34,253 nt of DNA from Coriobacteriia bacterium (GCA_030652115.1 JAUSBK010000001.1:1-34253), one strand, 5' to 3'; positions 14,452-25,293 are shown, counted from the first letter of the stretch. A program made the numbers and translations. The notes: generated by a model not told the origin, from the letters alone.

Positions 14452-14664
14452 CTACTCCTCGGCCAGCTCCGCAAGCCGATCGATGAGCGCGAGCGCCTTC
14501 GCGCGCACCTCGGGGTTCTCGGAGAGCAGCGCCTGCGCCACCACGCTCATGACGGTGGCGTCGATGGCCGCAGACGCGCGCACGACCGCCGCGGCACGCA
14601 CGTCGGAATCCTCCGAGCGGAGGTCGGCCTGCAGTTGGCGGAGGTCGTCGGCGTCGAGGGGCAT
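14452..14664 (-). CDS. Small helical protein, HEAT-like
   Basis: A 70-residue acidic, all-helical protein. DSDVRAAAVVRASAAID and ENPEVRAKALALIDRLAEL look like two consecutive HEAT-type helical hairpins, with the (D/E)xxVRxxA signature twice. Its start is 7 bases from the DUF4126 gene stop, so it is probably the last gene of the purL operon. No function can be assigned. It might be the remnant of a longer HEAT protein or a small adaptor. Confidence 0.65.
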   Translation of the reverse strand: MPLDADDLRQLQADLRSEDSDVRAAAVVRASAAIDATVMSVVAQALLSENPEVRAKALALIDRLAELAEE

Positions 14665-14670
14665 GCGCGC

Positions 14671-15231
14671 CTAGTAATCCGCGACGATGCTGCCGGTCCT
14701 CTTCTTGCGCTGCCACAGCCGCCAGAACGTGTAGACGAGCCCTGCCGCGAAGAACGCGACGAGGATCGGCGCCACGATCGCGATGATCGACATCGCCACG
14801 GCCGCCATGTCCTCGGCAGCGCTCACGATCGGCGCGCCCATCCCGGCGGTGGTCACGTTCACAGCGGGCCGGGTGGTGGCCTTGGCCGCGTGCACGCCGC
14901 CCGCAAGGAGTACGCCCGCAAGCACGAGCAGCCACGGGCTGACGTCGGTGGTGCTACCGGCTGCGGCGACGGCCACGATGCCGCCTGCCGCCGGACGGAT
15001 GAAGGTCTGGATGACGTCGTTCACGTGGTCGACGGCGGGCACCTTGTCGGCCACGATCTCGATCACGAGCAGGACCGCGATGATCGCGATCATCCACCAC
15101 TCGCCCATCGCGTTGAACGGCTCCTTGAGTTCGAGCCATCCGAACTGCTGGGCGAGTGAGATCGCCAGCAGCGGTATGTAGGCGTTGAGACCCGCCGGGA
15201 TCGACAGGCCGAGCGCGGTCAGCAGCTCCAC
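14671..15231 (-). CDS. DUF4126 membrane protein
   Basis: A 186-residue integral membrane protein matching the DUF4126 pattern: LGLSIPAGLNAYIPLLAISL at the N-terminus, DKVPAVDHVNDVIQTFIRP after the second helix, and a Gly/Ala-rich glycine-zipper-like centre (AAGGIVAVAAAG, AGVLLAGGVHAAKATTRP). About five hydrophobic segments can be seen, followed by a basic C-terminal tail (RLWQRKKRTG). Function is unknown for the family. It lies 9 bases after purL, so it is probably cotranscribed with the purine genes. Confidence 0.85.
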   Translation of the reverse strand: MELLTALGLSIPAGLNAYIPLLAISLAQQFGWLELKEPFNAMGEWWMIAIIAVLLVIEIVADKVPAVDHVNDVIQTFIRPAAGGIVAVAAAGSTTDVSPWLLVLAGVLLAGGVHAAKATTRPAVNVTTAGMGAPIVSAAEDMAAVAMSIIAIVAPILVAFFAAGLVYTFWRLWQRKKRTGSIVADY

Positions 15232-15240
15232 GGCAACCCC

Positions 15241-17519
<2,279 letters not shown>

Positions 17520-17523
<4 letters not shown>

Positions 17524-18218
17524 GACGCCACCTCCACGACACGCCGGGCTATCGCGGCGAAGAAGTGCTGCCCGTCGGTGCCACCGGACAGCGGATCCAC
17601 CACCCGCTCGGGATGCGGCATGAGACCGAAGACGTTGCCACGCTCGTTACAGATGCCGGCGATGTCGTCGAGCGCGCCGTTGGGGGCGCTGCCGCCCTCG
17701 GCGCGAGAGCCGTCCGCCTCGCAGTAGCGCAGCACGATCTGCCCGCTGCCCTGCAGGCGCGCGAGCGTTTCGTCATCGCAGATGAAGTTGCCCTCGTTGT
17801 GGTTGATGGGTATCCGGAGCACCGTGCCGGCCGGCACGTCGAGCCACTGGCAGACGCTCTCCTCGGCGCGGAGGCTCACGGTCTTGCAGATGAACTTGAG
17901 ACCGCGGTTGCGCAGCAACGCGCCGGGAAGCAGGTGCGCCTCGGCGAGGATCTGGAAGCCGTTGCAGATGCCGATGACCGGGCCGCCGGCCTCGGCGAAG
18001 CGCACCACTTCGGCCATCACGGGGCTGAAACGCGCCACCGCGCCGCAGCGGATGTAGTCGCCGTAGCTGAAGCCGCCGGGAAGGACGATCGCGTCGTAGC
18101 CGGTCAGGTCGGTGTCGCCATGCCAGATGTAGCCGGCGTCATGCCCCAGATGGCCGACGGCGTGAACGACGTCCTGTTCGCAGTTGGAGCCGGGGAAGAT
18201 CACCACTCCGAAGCGCAT
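17520..18218 (-). CDS. purQ: FGAM synthase glutaminase subunit PurQ
   Basis: A 232-residue class I glutamine amidotransferase supplying ammonia to PurL. C85 in GICNGFQIL is the nucleophile, and H202 and E204 in MPHPERV complete the triad. The oxyanion loop GGFSYGDYIRCGAVAR lies at 48-63. The ATG at 18218 starts the canonical MRFGVVIFPGSNCE sequence, 2 bases after the purS stop; the longer frame upstream is antisense-like and ignored. Coupled to purL by a 4-base overlap. Confidence 0.98.
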
Positions 18219-18220
18219 GC

Positions 18221-18463
18221 CTAGGCCTCCCCGACGGTCTCGATGCGGTAGTCCTCGATAACGGGGTTGGCGAGCAGCTTGTCGCACATCTCGCGCACCT
18301 TCTCGACCGGCGTTCCGTCGTCAACCTCGAGCTGGATGTACTTGCCGATCTTGACCGAGGAGACCTCGGAATACCCCAGGTTCTGGAGCGCACGCTCGGC
18401 GGTGGCGCCGGGCGGGTCGAAGATCCCCTTCTTGTACGTCACGTAGATCTCGAAGCGTGCCAC
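18221..18463 (-). CDS. purS: FGAM synthase subunit PurS
   Basis: An 80-residue structural subunit that bridges PurL and PurQ. It shows the family pattern ARFEIYVTYKKGIFDPPGATAERAL, GYSEVSSVKIGKYIQLEV and a C-terminal EMCDKLLANPVIEDYRIE. GTG start with GGAGGAG eight bases upstream. It precedes purQ directly. Confidence 0.97.
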   Translation of the reverse strand: MARFEIYVTYKKGIFDPPGATAERALQNLGYSEVSSVKIGKYIQLEVDDGTPVEKVREMCDKLLANPVIEDYRIETVGEA

Positions 18464-18479
18464 GGTAGCGGCTCCTCCC

Positions 18480-18815
18480 CTATGCGTCGCGCCCGTCGGG
18501 CGCGCTGTCCTCGTTCTCGTCTGTCCGGAGCTCCACGAACATCGCCTCGCGATTCTCCTTGAGCTTGGCGGTCACTGCGGCATCCACGCGCCTGCGGCTG
18601 TACCACATGATGCCGAGGCCAAGAACCCACGCCGCGATGGACGCGTACGCGAAGACCGGGACCTCCTCGTGAACGTCCACGGCCGCGGCCATGGCCGATC
18701 CCACTTTCCAGAAGCTCAGGAAGAAGCCGACCACGCCGAGCCCGGCGATGACCATGCCTGCCCAGAACAGGTAGAGGTGTGCCCGCACGTGCGGCGGCAG
18801 GATCTTGAGACTCAC
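18480..18815 (-). CDS. Two-TM membrane protein between purC and purS
   Basis: A 111-residue protein with two hydrophobic segments near residues 14-38 and 50-68, followed by basic residues (YSRRRVDAAV) and an acidic hydrophilic tail (RTDENEDSAPDGRDA). I do not recognise a family. The GTG start overlaps the stop of the preceding gene (GTGA) and it ends 16 bases before purS, so it is embedded in the purC-purSQL operon. It may form a membrane pair with the upstream 162-residue protein. Confidence 0.75.
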   Translation of the reverse strand: MSLKILPPHVRAHLYLFWAGMVIAGLGVVGFFLSFWKVGSAMAAAVDVHEEVPVFAYASIAAWVLGLGIMWYSRRRVDAAVTAKLKENREAMFVELRTDENEDSAPDGRDA

Positions 18816-19300
18816 GACTCGCCCTTCGACGAGCGATCGCCCTTCTTGGCTGCGGCATCCTCCCGCGCCTCGGCCTCGTGCGCCGCCTGCTTGGGCGACG
18901 GCTTCTTGGCAGTCTTCGCAATGAGCTCGGTCCGCAGCTTGCGGATGACGAGGAAGTCGATTCCGACCGCGGCCATCGAGCAGACGAGCACGATCAGAGT
19001 CACGACTCTCAGCACCTGATCGTTGTAGCGCAGTTCCGGCACCAGATAGGTGATGCCAAGCGCGGCGAGGCCGCCCAGGAGCAGCACCCACCATATGGTC
19101 CGCCACTTCTTGATCTCGGGCGAGGTGGGCAGCCCGGACCAGTCCTTGTCGGGGCCGGAGGCGGCCTTCTTCGGCTTGGCCGAAGGCGTGGCGACTTCGC
19201 CCTGCTTGCGCACCGGCTTGGCGGCAGCCGCGCTCTTGCGGGTGGAACCGAGCTTGGCGCCCTTGCGGTTGCGATCGTTGCTGTAGCTGCGCTGGGACAT
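18812..19300 (-). CDS. Basic-tailed two-TM protein after purC
   Basis: A 162-residue protein with a disordered, Lys/Ala/Pro-rich N-terminus of about 70 residues (RKGAKLGSTRKSAAAAKPVRK), two membrane segments (about 78-95 and 105-125), then a charged helical tail rich in Lys, Ala and Glu (KAAHEAEAREDAAAKKGDRS style). This layout fits a membrane protein with both tails in the cytoplasm. ATG at 19300 lies one base after the purC stop. No family recognised. Position in a purine operon suggests shared expression only. Confidence 0.75.
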   Translation of the reverse strand: MSQRSYSNDRNRKGAKLGSTRKSAAAAKPVRKQGEVATPSAKPKKAASGPDKDWSGLPTSPEIKKWRTIWWVLLLGGLAALGITYLVPELRYNDQVLRVVTLIVLVCSMAAVGIDFLVIRKLRTELIAKTAKKPSPKQAAHEAEAREDAAAKKGDRSSKGES

Positions 19301-19301
19301 G

Positions 19302-20186
19302 CTACTCGCCTTCCGGCATGAACGGCTCGTCGGTGAGGAGCTCGTATGCCTCGATGTACTTCTCGGCAGTGACCGCCAGGATGTCCTCGGGGAGAGACGG
19401 TGCCGGCGGCTTCTTGTCCCATCCGGTGGATTCGAGCCAGTCGCGCACGAACTGCTTGTCAAAGCTCGGCTGGCCGTGGCCCGGTTCGTACTCGTCGGCG
19501 GGCCAGAAGCGCGAGCTGTCCGGCGTCAGCGCCTCGTCGACAAGGGTGACTTCGCCGTCCACCAGGCCGAACTCGAACTTGGTGTCGGCGATGATGATGC
19601 CTCGCGTGGCGGCGTGATCGCGTGCGGCACAGTAGAGCGCGAGCGAGGCGGCGCGCAGACGCTCCGCATGCTCGGCGCCCACGATCTCCACCATCTGCTC
19701 GAAGCTGATGTTCTCGTCGTGCGCGCCGATGGCGGCCTTCGTGGAGGGCGTGAAGAGCGGCTCGGGCAGCTGCGCGCTCTCGGTGAGTCCCTCGGGCAGC
19801 TTCTGTCCGCAGACCGTGCCGTGCTCGCGGTACTCATTCCAGCCGCTCCCCGCGAGGTAGCCGCGCACGATGCACTCCACCGGGAAGACCTCGGCCTTCT
19901 TCACGATCATGAAGCGGCCACGAAGCGCGTCGGCATGCACCGCGAGCGCCTCCGGCAGGTCGCACTCCTCGGCGGTGAGCAGGTGGTTCGGCACGACATC
20001 GGCCAGGTGGTCGAACCAGAAGAGGGAGATCTTGGTGAGCACCTCACCTTTGTATGGCACCGGGTCCGGGAGGATCACGTCAAACGCGCTCAGGCGATCG
20101 GTGGCCACGATCAACAACGCACGGCCGAGGTCGTAGATGTCGCGAACCTTGCCCTGGGCGCTCGGCTTGAGGTCGATCGGCTGCAC
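19302..20186 (-). CDS. purC: SAICAR synthase
   Basis: A 294-residue ATP-dependent ligase joining CAIR and aspartate. Family motifs: [10 protein letters not shown] near 12, [53 protein letters not shown] and [13 protein letters not shown]. It is the longer form (about 290-300 residues), not the 240-residue form of E. coli. GTG at 20186 is preceded by AAAGGA at nine bases and gives the usual N-terminus, so the in-frame ATG at 20228 is not preferred. First gene of the purC-purSQL operon. Confidence 0.96.
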   Translation of the reverse strand: MQPIDLKPSAQGKVRDIYDLGRALLIVATDRLSAFDVILPDPVPYKGEVLTKISLFWFDHLADVVPNHLLTAEECDLPEALAVHADALRGRFMIVKKAEVFPVECIVRGYLAGSGWNEYREHGTVCGQKLPEGLTESAQLPEPLFTPSTKAAIGAHDENISFEQMVEIVGAEHAERLRAASLALYCAARDHAATRGIIIADTKFEFGLVDGEVTLVDEALTPDSSRFWPADEYEPGHGQPSFDKQFVRDWLESTGWDKKPPAPSLPEDILAVTAEKYIEAYELLTDEPFMPEGE

Positions 20187-20264
20187 GGGGGCGTCCTTTC
20201 GGAGTGCGCTCTCGGGGCGGCCGGACATCCGTATCGCGCGGCGCCCCGGAAGCGCGCGGCGTAT

Positions 20265-20277
20265 GCGTGCATTGTAG
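20265..20277 (-). promoter_or_regulatory. purC promoter -10 region, 13-mer shared with purM
   Basis: On the minus strand, CTACAATGCACGC contains TACAAT 85 bases before the purC start and is identical to the purM promoter 13-mer at 7830-7842. The transcribed leader would be about 75-80 bases. No -35 consensus is seen at 17 bases. Confidence 0.5.
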
Positions 20278-20316
20278 GCGATAGCGGGCCGCCGCGGTAC
20301 GCGGATACGGGCCGTT

Positions 20317-21138
20317 TCAGGCCCCGGGAGCGGGTTCGGACGCCGCAGGCTCCGCAGCCGGACCGAGGTCGTACGCGATGCGCGCGTACTGCCCCCAGAG
20401 GCGGTTGGTCGCAAACGCGATCGGCACGGCCACCAGGCTGCCGAGGACGCCGACCAGCAGCTGGACCGGCGACATCACGAACGTCGCCATCCCGTACAGC
20501 TCCTCGGGCAGCACGACGAACGCGAGAAACGCTGCCCCGCCAAAGCCGAGAGCCATGAGCACGAGCATGACGGTCATCGAGAGCAGGCCGAGCGCGATGG
20601 CACGACGTGCCACGGTCCAGTACGTGATGCTGTGCGCTTTCGCGCGCCCGTAGATCTCTTTGAACTCGAAACCCGAGGAGATGGTGTCATGCAACTGCAC
20701 GTGCACGTACACCGGCCACAACAGGATGCCGTACAGGACACTCATGAACATGATCAGCACGAACCAGATCACGCCCGCGAGGATGAACCACGCAAGCTCC
20801 TCGGTGGCCGCCACCCCCACCATCGCAGCCGACACGCCGACGACCGCCACGGCGCTCATCACCACGCTGAGCGGTACCGAGTAGACCAGACCCACGATCA
20901 ACGCGTAGAGGCCCGTCTTGAACTGAGGCTCGAACTGATTCCACTCGGGCAGGCGTTCGCCCTCGCCGAGCGCCACCGCGCGCTGATAGTGCAGCCCGAA
21001 GCCGGTGAGCCAGATCATTCCCGCGTACGGGATCAGGTTGATGACCGCGCCGAGCGCGGACTTCTTGAGCCACTTTGGATCGCCGAAGACGCCCTTGAGC
21101 GACCGCCCTATCGTTTCGATCCGCTGGTCGGAGGCCAT
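20317..21138 (-). CDS. DUF4013 membrane protein
   Basis: A 273-residue multi-pass membrane protein fitting DUF4013. The N-terminal part is typical: a basic amphipathic start ([21 protein letters not shown]), [28 protein letters not shown] and [24 protein letters not shown]. About six hydrophobic segments are visible, the last followed by an Ala/Pro/Glu tail ([14 protein letters not shown]). Function is unknown; relatives are common in archaea and Gram-positives. It is 3 bases after sppA and probably cotranscribed with it. Confidence 0.82.
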   Translation of the reverse strand: MASDQRIETIGRSLKGVFGDPKWLKKSALGAVINLIPYAGMIWLTGFGLHYQRAVALGEGERLPEWNQFEPQFKTGLYALIVGLVYSVPLSVVMSAVAVVGVSAAMVGVAATEELAWFILAGVIWFVLIMFMSVLYGILLWPVYVHVQLHDTISSGFEFKEIYGRAKAHSITYWTVARRAIALGLLSMTVMLVLMALGFGGAAFLAFVVLPEELYGMATFVMSPVQLLVGVLGSLVAVPIAFATNRLWGQYARIAYDLGPAAEPAASEPAPGA

Positions 21139-21141
21139 TCG

Positions 21142-22152
21142 CTACCTCGGCAGGGCGATGCGCTGGAGCGACTCGGCGTCGAAGTCGTTTGCCTCCGAGA
21201 TGATGCCGAGCAGATCGTCGTACAGACCGGCGAACGGATCGACGTACTCGTAGCTCACGATGTACGGGTCGCCCTCGATTCCTCCGAGCTCAGCCGCGCG
21301 GTCGATCGCGTCATCGTAGTTTCCGAGGGAGTCGATGAGCCCCAGCTCGAGCGCCTCGCTCCCGACCCACGCCCAACCGGTGGCGAGTTCGCGCACCTCG
21401 TCCTCGTCCATGCCGCGGCCCTCGGCCACATCGGCGATGAACTGGTCACCGATCGTGGCGAGCTCCTCGTTGAGCATCGCGGTCTCGGTCTCCGTGAGGC
21501 TGCGGTACATGCTCCCGGCGTCCTTGTACTCGCCGTACGTAAGCGTGGTGAAGGACACGCCCACCTTGCTCAGCAGCTCCTCGATATTGGCGACTTCCAT
21601 GATCACGCCGATGCTGCCGACCGTAGAACCGGGCGAGGCGATGATCTCGTCGGTCTGCGCGGCCACCATGTACGCGCCCGACGCGCAGATGTCGCCCACG
21701 CTCGTGACGATCGGCTTCTCCTCGGCCGCGCGACGCACGGCGAGCGTGATCTCCTGCGAGGCAGCGACCGTGCCGCCCGGCGAGTCGATCCGCAGCACGA
21801 TCGCCTTCACGCTGTCGTCTTCGAGTGCCTGGTCGATCTGGTCGAGAACATACTCGGGGTCGCCGCTGCCGCCGCTGCTTCCCTGGATGACGTCGCTGAT
21901 GTGGATGAGCGCGACGCTATCACCCACCCCGAAGGATCCCGTGTCCGAACCGAGCAACGCCACAGTGACCACGCACGAGAAGAGCGTGAGCACCACGAAG
22001 CCGATGCCCAGCCCGATCGCCCACTTGGCGCCTGCGGACATGCGCTTCTTCGGAGCCGCCTGCGGCGCGTACTGACTGCTCTGCGGCGGGTCGTAGGCGG
22101 GCGCAGCGGGCTGAAGCGGCGCGCTCTCCGGATGCTGGCTCGGCGTTTCCAT
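21142..22152 (-). CDS. sppA: Signal peptide peptidase SppA
   Basis: A 336-residue membrane-anchored serine protease of the S49 family, which degrades cleaved signal peptides. A cytoplasmic Pro/Gln-rich N-terminus (1-40) precedes one membrane helix (43-67) and an extracytoplasmic protease domain. Nucleophile S158 (DICASGAYMVAA) and general base K210 (YGEYKDAGSM) are 52 residues apart, as in B. subtilis SppA (S147 and K199). SPGGTV at 124-129 and GSTVGSIGVIM support the family. ATG at 22152 has GGAGG seven bases upstream; the frame beyond it is rejected. Probable operon with the DUF4013 gene. Confidence 0.95.
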   Translation of the reverse strand: METPSQHPESAPLQPAAPAYDPPQSSQYAPQAAPKKRMSAGAKWAIGLGIGFVVLTLFSCVVTVALLGSDTGSFGVGDSVALIHISDVIQGSSGGSGDPEYVLDQIDQALEDDSVKAIVLRIDSPGGTVAASQEITLAVRRAAEEKPIVTSVGDICASGAYMVAAQTDEIIASPGSTVGSIGVIMEVANIEELLSKVGVSFTTLTYGEYKDAGSMYRSLTETETAMLNEELATIGDQFIADVAEGRGMDEDEVRELATGWAWVGSEALELGLIDSLGNYDDAIDRAAELGGIEGDPYIVSYEYVDPFAGLYDDLLGIISEANDFDAESLQRIALPR

Positions 22153-22198
22153 GGTTCCTCCAGGGTGTCTGATGCGGCCAGGCCGCCCGTTGTCCGTG

Positions 22199-22411
22199 CT
22201 AGTTGATGCCGAGGAAGGCGAACGCCGCGAGCGCGTGGAAGACCGCGAGAGCCACCAGCGCGTACGCACCGTACTTGTGCACCTTCATGTGCAGCTTGCC
22301 TTGGAACTTGATCTTGCGTAGGCCCACAAGGACTTGAAACACCAGCAATAGGAAGATGGCCGCGCCCCCTGCGACGAGCATGGAGCCTGTGATCGTGATG
22401 CCCAGCAGCAT
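22199..22411 (-). CDS. Small histidine-containing membrane protein
   Basis: A 70-residue protein with two membrane helices (3-30 and 47-67) joined by a basic loop containing two histidines (KLHMKVHKYGAY), with a third in VFHAL in helix 2. The layout recalls a half-size b-type cytochrome fragment or a DUF-type ferric reductase-like protein, but haem binding is only a guess. ATG at 22411 has GGGGAGG upstream. It lies upstream of sppA by 46 bases and may share its transcript. Confidence 0.7.
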   Translation of the reverse strand: MLLGITITGSMLVAGGAAIFLLLVFQVLVGLRKIKFQGKLHMKVHKYGAYALVALAVFHALAAFAFLGIN

Positions 22412-22568
22412 GATGCCTCCCCGCTAACAGTGGTGTACCGAGAGTACGCGTGGCGCGCTAGTGCCGTCCAGGGGCACGCTGCCACTTCCATCACTGCTGC
22501 GCGACCCCTACGATGGTGCCAGGCGCGCACGGCGGGGGTGCGTCGGTGCACAAGCACAAGGGGAGCCG
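22412..22568. other. Divergent intergenic region
   Basis: This region separates the small membrane protein (left) from the secreted protein (right). I see GGGGAG ahead of the rightward ATG but no consensus promoter in either direction. Confidence 0.4.
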
Positions 22569-23972
22569 ATGAGGCGCGCAGGCCTTCGGAGAGCACTGGC
22601 AGCGGCAGCGCTGCTGCTCGTTCTCGCGCTCCCCGCCGTCGCCTTCGGCCAGGACACCGCCGCAGCCTTCGCACAGCTCAAGGACGCGGCGGGACAGTTC
22701 AACGTGCCTCCGGGAACGTTCGATCCAGGCAGCCCGTCCCCGCAGGCGGTCGCTGACGCCATCGCGGCCGACCGAATCGCCAACGAGGGCTACCCCGAGA
22801 ACTTCCAGGTGACCGAGGTCTACAGCATCACCAAGCCAGACAACCAGGGAGATTTCGAGGCCCTGTGGCTCGTCCGCTACCGCACCAATATCAACATGAA
22901 CGGCTTCAAGAACCCGGTGTTCATTGATCTCGTAACATACGACCCCGCGAACAACGTCCCCCTGGGCGTCGGCGGGTTCTTCTCGATAGACCCGTGGTGG
23001 AGTCTCCAGGTCACTGCCGCTCAGCTCACCGGTGCCGGCATCACCGCGGACGACCTCGCGAACTGGATTCGCTCGCAGCCGATGCCGGCGGGTGTCACTA
23101 CCTCGGCCGGTGCGATCGCCGCTGCACTCATCGGCCTGCTCGGAATGGCGAGCGGCATGGTGCCGAAGGTCGGCTCGGGTGTGAGCACGGTGCGGGCCGT
23201 ACCCACGCAGCTCGGCGAGTACCACGGAGACATGTGGCACTGGGTCTACCGCAACGGTAAGTGGCAGTTGATCCAGGGACACAGCGTCGAAGACGAGGGC
23301 TGGTACGACGACGATGACGGCGTACGGCGGTTCTACAAACTGGGGCAGTTCCGGGCTTTCGGCAAGCCCATACCCGGCTCGGTCTTCACGCTCCCCGATC
23401 CTTCGCTCCTGGGCAATAAGGGCGCGATCTTCACCACGCCCACTACGGACGTGACGACGAACGCGAAAGCCGCCACAAAGGCGCTTGGCGACTTCCTCGA
23501 CACCGGTGTGGGCAAGAGCCTCGATCCGGCCGTGTGGAAGACGCTCGACACACGGCAGCGCTCCATCGTGATCAAAGGCCTTGTGAGCCGGGGGGCTCGG
23601 GCAACCGGGCTCACCGACACGCGGATGAACATCGTTGTCGGCCACGACGCTGACACGGGTACCGGGGGGTCGTGGACCCCGGGCCAGCGCGAACTGTTCA
23701 TCAACACGAACAGCAGCAAGTTCGACAACCCTGAGGAGGTCGTGCGCGTCATCTTCCACGAGCTGCGCCATGCGGCTCAGGGCGATCCCAAAGCGCAGAT
23801 CGGCGACGCATCGTACAACACGCTCATGAAGTGGAACGACGCCTCGCAGAACTACCACAGCTCGGGCGACGACTACACCCGCTATTCCGGCCAACTCCAG
23901 GAACGCGATGCGGATGTGGCCGGCAAGGCGATCCGCGATGCGGTATTCGGCCATCTGAAGGCGAAGAAATGA
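22569..23972 (+). CDS. Secreted HELRH metallopeptidase-like protein
   Basis: A 467-residue protein with a signal peptide (MRRAGLRRALAAAALLL..., likely cleaved after AFG near 27). Residues 179-198 are hydrophobic (AGAIAAALIGLLGMASGM), a possible membrane segment in the middle. The C-terminal domain has HELRH at 397-401, an HExxH zinc site, and E445 in QLQERDADVAG is a candidate third ligand. An aromatic, acidic segment (HWVYRNGKWQLIQGHS, WYDDDDG) lies between. The zinc-site context resembles toxin-type metallopeptidase domains, but I cannot place the whole protein. Start ATG has GGGGAG four bases upstream. The stop overlaps the next gene (ATGA), so a membrane partner is coupled. Confidence 0.8.
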   Translation: MRRAGLRRALAAAALLLVLALPAVAFGQDTAAAFAQLKDAAGQFNVPPGTFDPGSPSPQAVADAIAADRIANEGYPENFQVTEVYSITKPDNQGDFEALWLVRYRTNINMNGFKNPVFIDLVTYDPANNVPLGVGGFFSIDPWWSLQVTAAQLTGAGITADDLANWIRSQPMPAGVTTSAGAIAAALIGLLGMASGMVPKVGSGVSTVRAVPTQLGEYHGDMWHWVYRNGKWQLIQGHSVEDEGWYDDDDGVRRFYKLGQFRAFGKPIPGSVFTLPDPSLLGNKGAIFTTPTTDVTTNAKAATKALGDFLDTGVGKSLDPAVWKTLDTRQRSIVIKGLVSRGARATGLTDTRMNIVVGHDADTGTGGSWTPGQRELFINTNSSKFDNPEEVVRVIFHELRHAAQGDPKAQIGDASYNTLMKWNDASQNYHSSGDDYTRYSGQLQERDADVAGKAIRDAVFGHLKAKK

Positions 23973-24421
23973 AGATAGTAGCCATCCTCATGGGGTTCGT
24001 CATGACCGCGATGTTCATCTTCACCATCGTGCGGTTTCGCAAGCCGCGCCCGGTGGCCTGGTGGATGCTGCTGCTGTCGATCGCAATCGCGTCGTTCGTT
24101 CTGCCGCTGCAGGTAGTCATCGGCGGCGTGCCGTTCGGCTGGCCGGTGGCACTCGTGCTCTACGCGGTCGGAATCGTGCTGGGGCTGCTGTGGGGCTTCA
24201 CCGTGAAGCTCAAGTGGGAGCAGGGGCGCCCGGTCGCCCGCAACTCGGTGTTGTGGCTGCTCTTCTTCTTCCTCTCCACGATGTTCACCTATAGCCTCAT
24301 GCTCTTCGCGCCCGCGACGCTCGTAGGGCTCGGGGCGCTCACCTCGGCGTTCCCGTCGGGGATGGGCATCGGCACCAACGCGAACGTGCTCGTCCGCGTG
24401 GTCGCGAAGGCGGGTGCGTAA
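23969..24421 (+). CDS. Four-TM membrane protein
   Basis: A 150-residue membrane protein with four hydrophobic segments (near 3-19, 29-51, 55-76 and 91-120), short loops and a Gly-rich C-terminus. No family recognised. It starts with ATGA overlapping the metallopeptidase stop and ends 2 bases before the next gene, so the three genes form one operon. Possible roles are anchoring, export or immunity for the secreted protein, all speculative. Confidence 0.78.
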   Translation: MKIVAILMGFVMTAMFIFTIVRFRKPRPVAWWMLLLSIAIASFVLPLQVVIGGVPFGWPVALVLYAVGIVLGLLWGFTVKLKWEQGRPVARNSVLWLLFFFLSTMFTYSLMLFAPATLVGLGALTSAFPSGMGIGTNANVLVRVVAKAGA

Positions 24422-24423
24422 CT

Positions 24424-24999
24424 GTGGACGCCGCGCTCCAGGCCAAGCTCGCGCCCATCGCAGCCGCACTCGGCGCGCTGGGCTACAGCGACGACATCGT
24501 GTGGGACGCCGCGCTGCGCATGAGCTGGGTCCCGGATCTCGCCAGCGACCTGCAGGCCTACGCCGCGGCGGGCGCTGCGGCTGGCCCAAACCATCCCTCG
24601 GCGATGCGACCACTCAACGAGGGTTACACCGTGAGCTACCTGATGACCGGCTACGGATTCTCGCCCACCGAGGCGTTTCTGATGGGCGCGGCGCTCATCA
24701 CGCATACGAGCGAGGCGCTCACGATGCTGCAGGAGATCTACCATCACGGCCGGAGCATGCGCCGGGCGGACGGTTCGTACCGGATCGTCTACCCGCCCGC
24801 AGCCGTACAGGCGGCTCCCGCGCCCACCAGCGACCCGGCATTCCGCGACGAAGAAACGATCGAGCTACTCGACATCCCCGCCGAAGGAGCGCCTGTCTCC
24901 CCTGCGACCACCGCCTCCGTCGCATTCTGCACCGCATGCGGCAAGCCGCTCACGGCAGGTGCGGCGTTCTGCGAGAGCTGCGGGGCGAAGGCCGAGTAG
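24424..24999 (+). CDS. Helical protein with C-terminal zinc ribbon
   Basis: A 191-residue protein starting at GTG. The N-terminal 115 residues are helical (LGALGYSDDIVWDAAL, NEGYTVSYLMTGYGFSPTEAFLMGAALITH) without a family I recognise. A Pro/Ala linker follows, then a zinc ribbon at about 168-189 (FCTACGKPLTAGAAFCESCG). Last gene of the metallopeptidase operon, ended by the hairpin at 25013-25049. The zinc ribbon resembles that of the broken WG-repeat gene at 14270, which points to a common class of module in this genome. Confidence 0.8.
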   Translation: MDAALQAKLAPIAAALGALGYSDDIVWDAALRMSWVPDLASDLQAYAAAGAAAGPNHPSAMRPLNEGYTVSYLMTGYGFSPTEAFLMGAALITHTSEALTMLQEIYHHGRSMRRADGSYRIVYPPAAVQAAPAPTSDPAFRDEETIELLDIPAEGAPVSPATTASVAFCTACGKPLTAGAAFCESCGAKAE

Positions 25000-25012
25000 C
25001 CGGCAACAACGC

Positions 25013-25049
25013 AGCGCGGTCCGGCGTCTTCACTACCCCGGACCGCGCT
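25013..25049. terminator. Bidirectional terminator hairpin
   Basis: AGCGCGGTCCGG at 25013-25024 pairs perfectly with CCGGACCGCGCT at 25038-25049, a 12-bp stem with a 13-base loop. It lies between the convergent zinc-ribbon gene and the TusA gene. Confidence 0.75.
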
Positions 25050-25068
25050 CGATGATTCTGGGCGAAGA

Positions 25069-25278
25069 TCAGTCGCGCACTGCGGTGATGCGATACTCGG
25101 CTTCTGTGGCTTCAACCGTGACCGTGAAACCTGCATCCGAGAGAAGCGCGACAACGTTCGCCTTCGCGGTCCCACTGTCTGCCAGGACCAGCAACTCACG
25201 GCTGCCGTCCTCGAGCGCCTTCTTCGTGTGCATCAGCGGCATCGGGCAGGAGAGCCCGCGCACATCCAGTTCCTTCAT
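25069..25278 (-). CDS. TusA/SirA-family sulfur carrier
   Basis: A 69-residue protein of the TusA fold with the signature LDVRGLSCPMPLMHTKKAL; C11 in CPMP is the persulfide-carrying cysteine. The rest is the usual beta-alpha-beta (LLVLADSGTAKANVVALLSDAGF). TusA-like proteins pass sulfur, or in some contexts selenium, between enzymes. It lies 15 bases after the YedE-like transporter gene, a common pairing. It lacks the extra C-terminal domain of YedF. Confidence 0.92.
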   Translation of the reverse strand: MKELDVRGLSCPMPLMHTKKALEDGSRELLVLADSGTAKANVVALLSDAGFTVTVEATEAEYRITAVRD

Positions 25279-25293
25279 CGTGCTCCCCTCTCG

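Noticed and set aside
20187-20414. Longer purC with 76 more residues
   Set aside because: The extension crosses the probable promoter, is unlike SAICAR synthase, and the GTG at 20186 has a good ribosome-binding site.
20632-22206. 524-codon plus-strand open frame
   Set aside because: Antisense to sppA and the DUF4013 gene, with no motifs; a shadow frame.
22491-23954. 487-codon minus-strand frame
   Set aside because: Antisense to the secreted HELRH protein, which has a signal peptide, ribosome-binding site and zinc motif.
25069-25278. Calling the TusA protein YedF
   Set aside because: It is only 69 residues and lacks the second domain of YedF.
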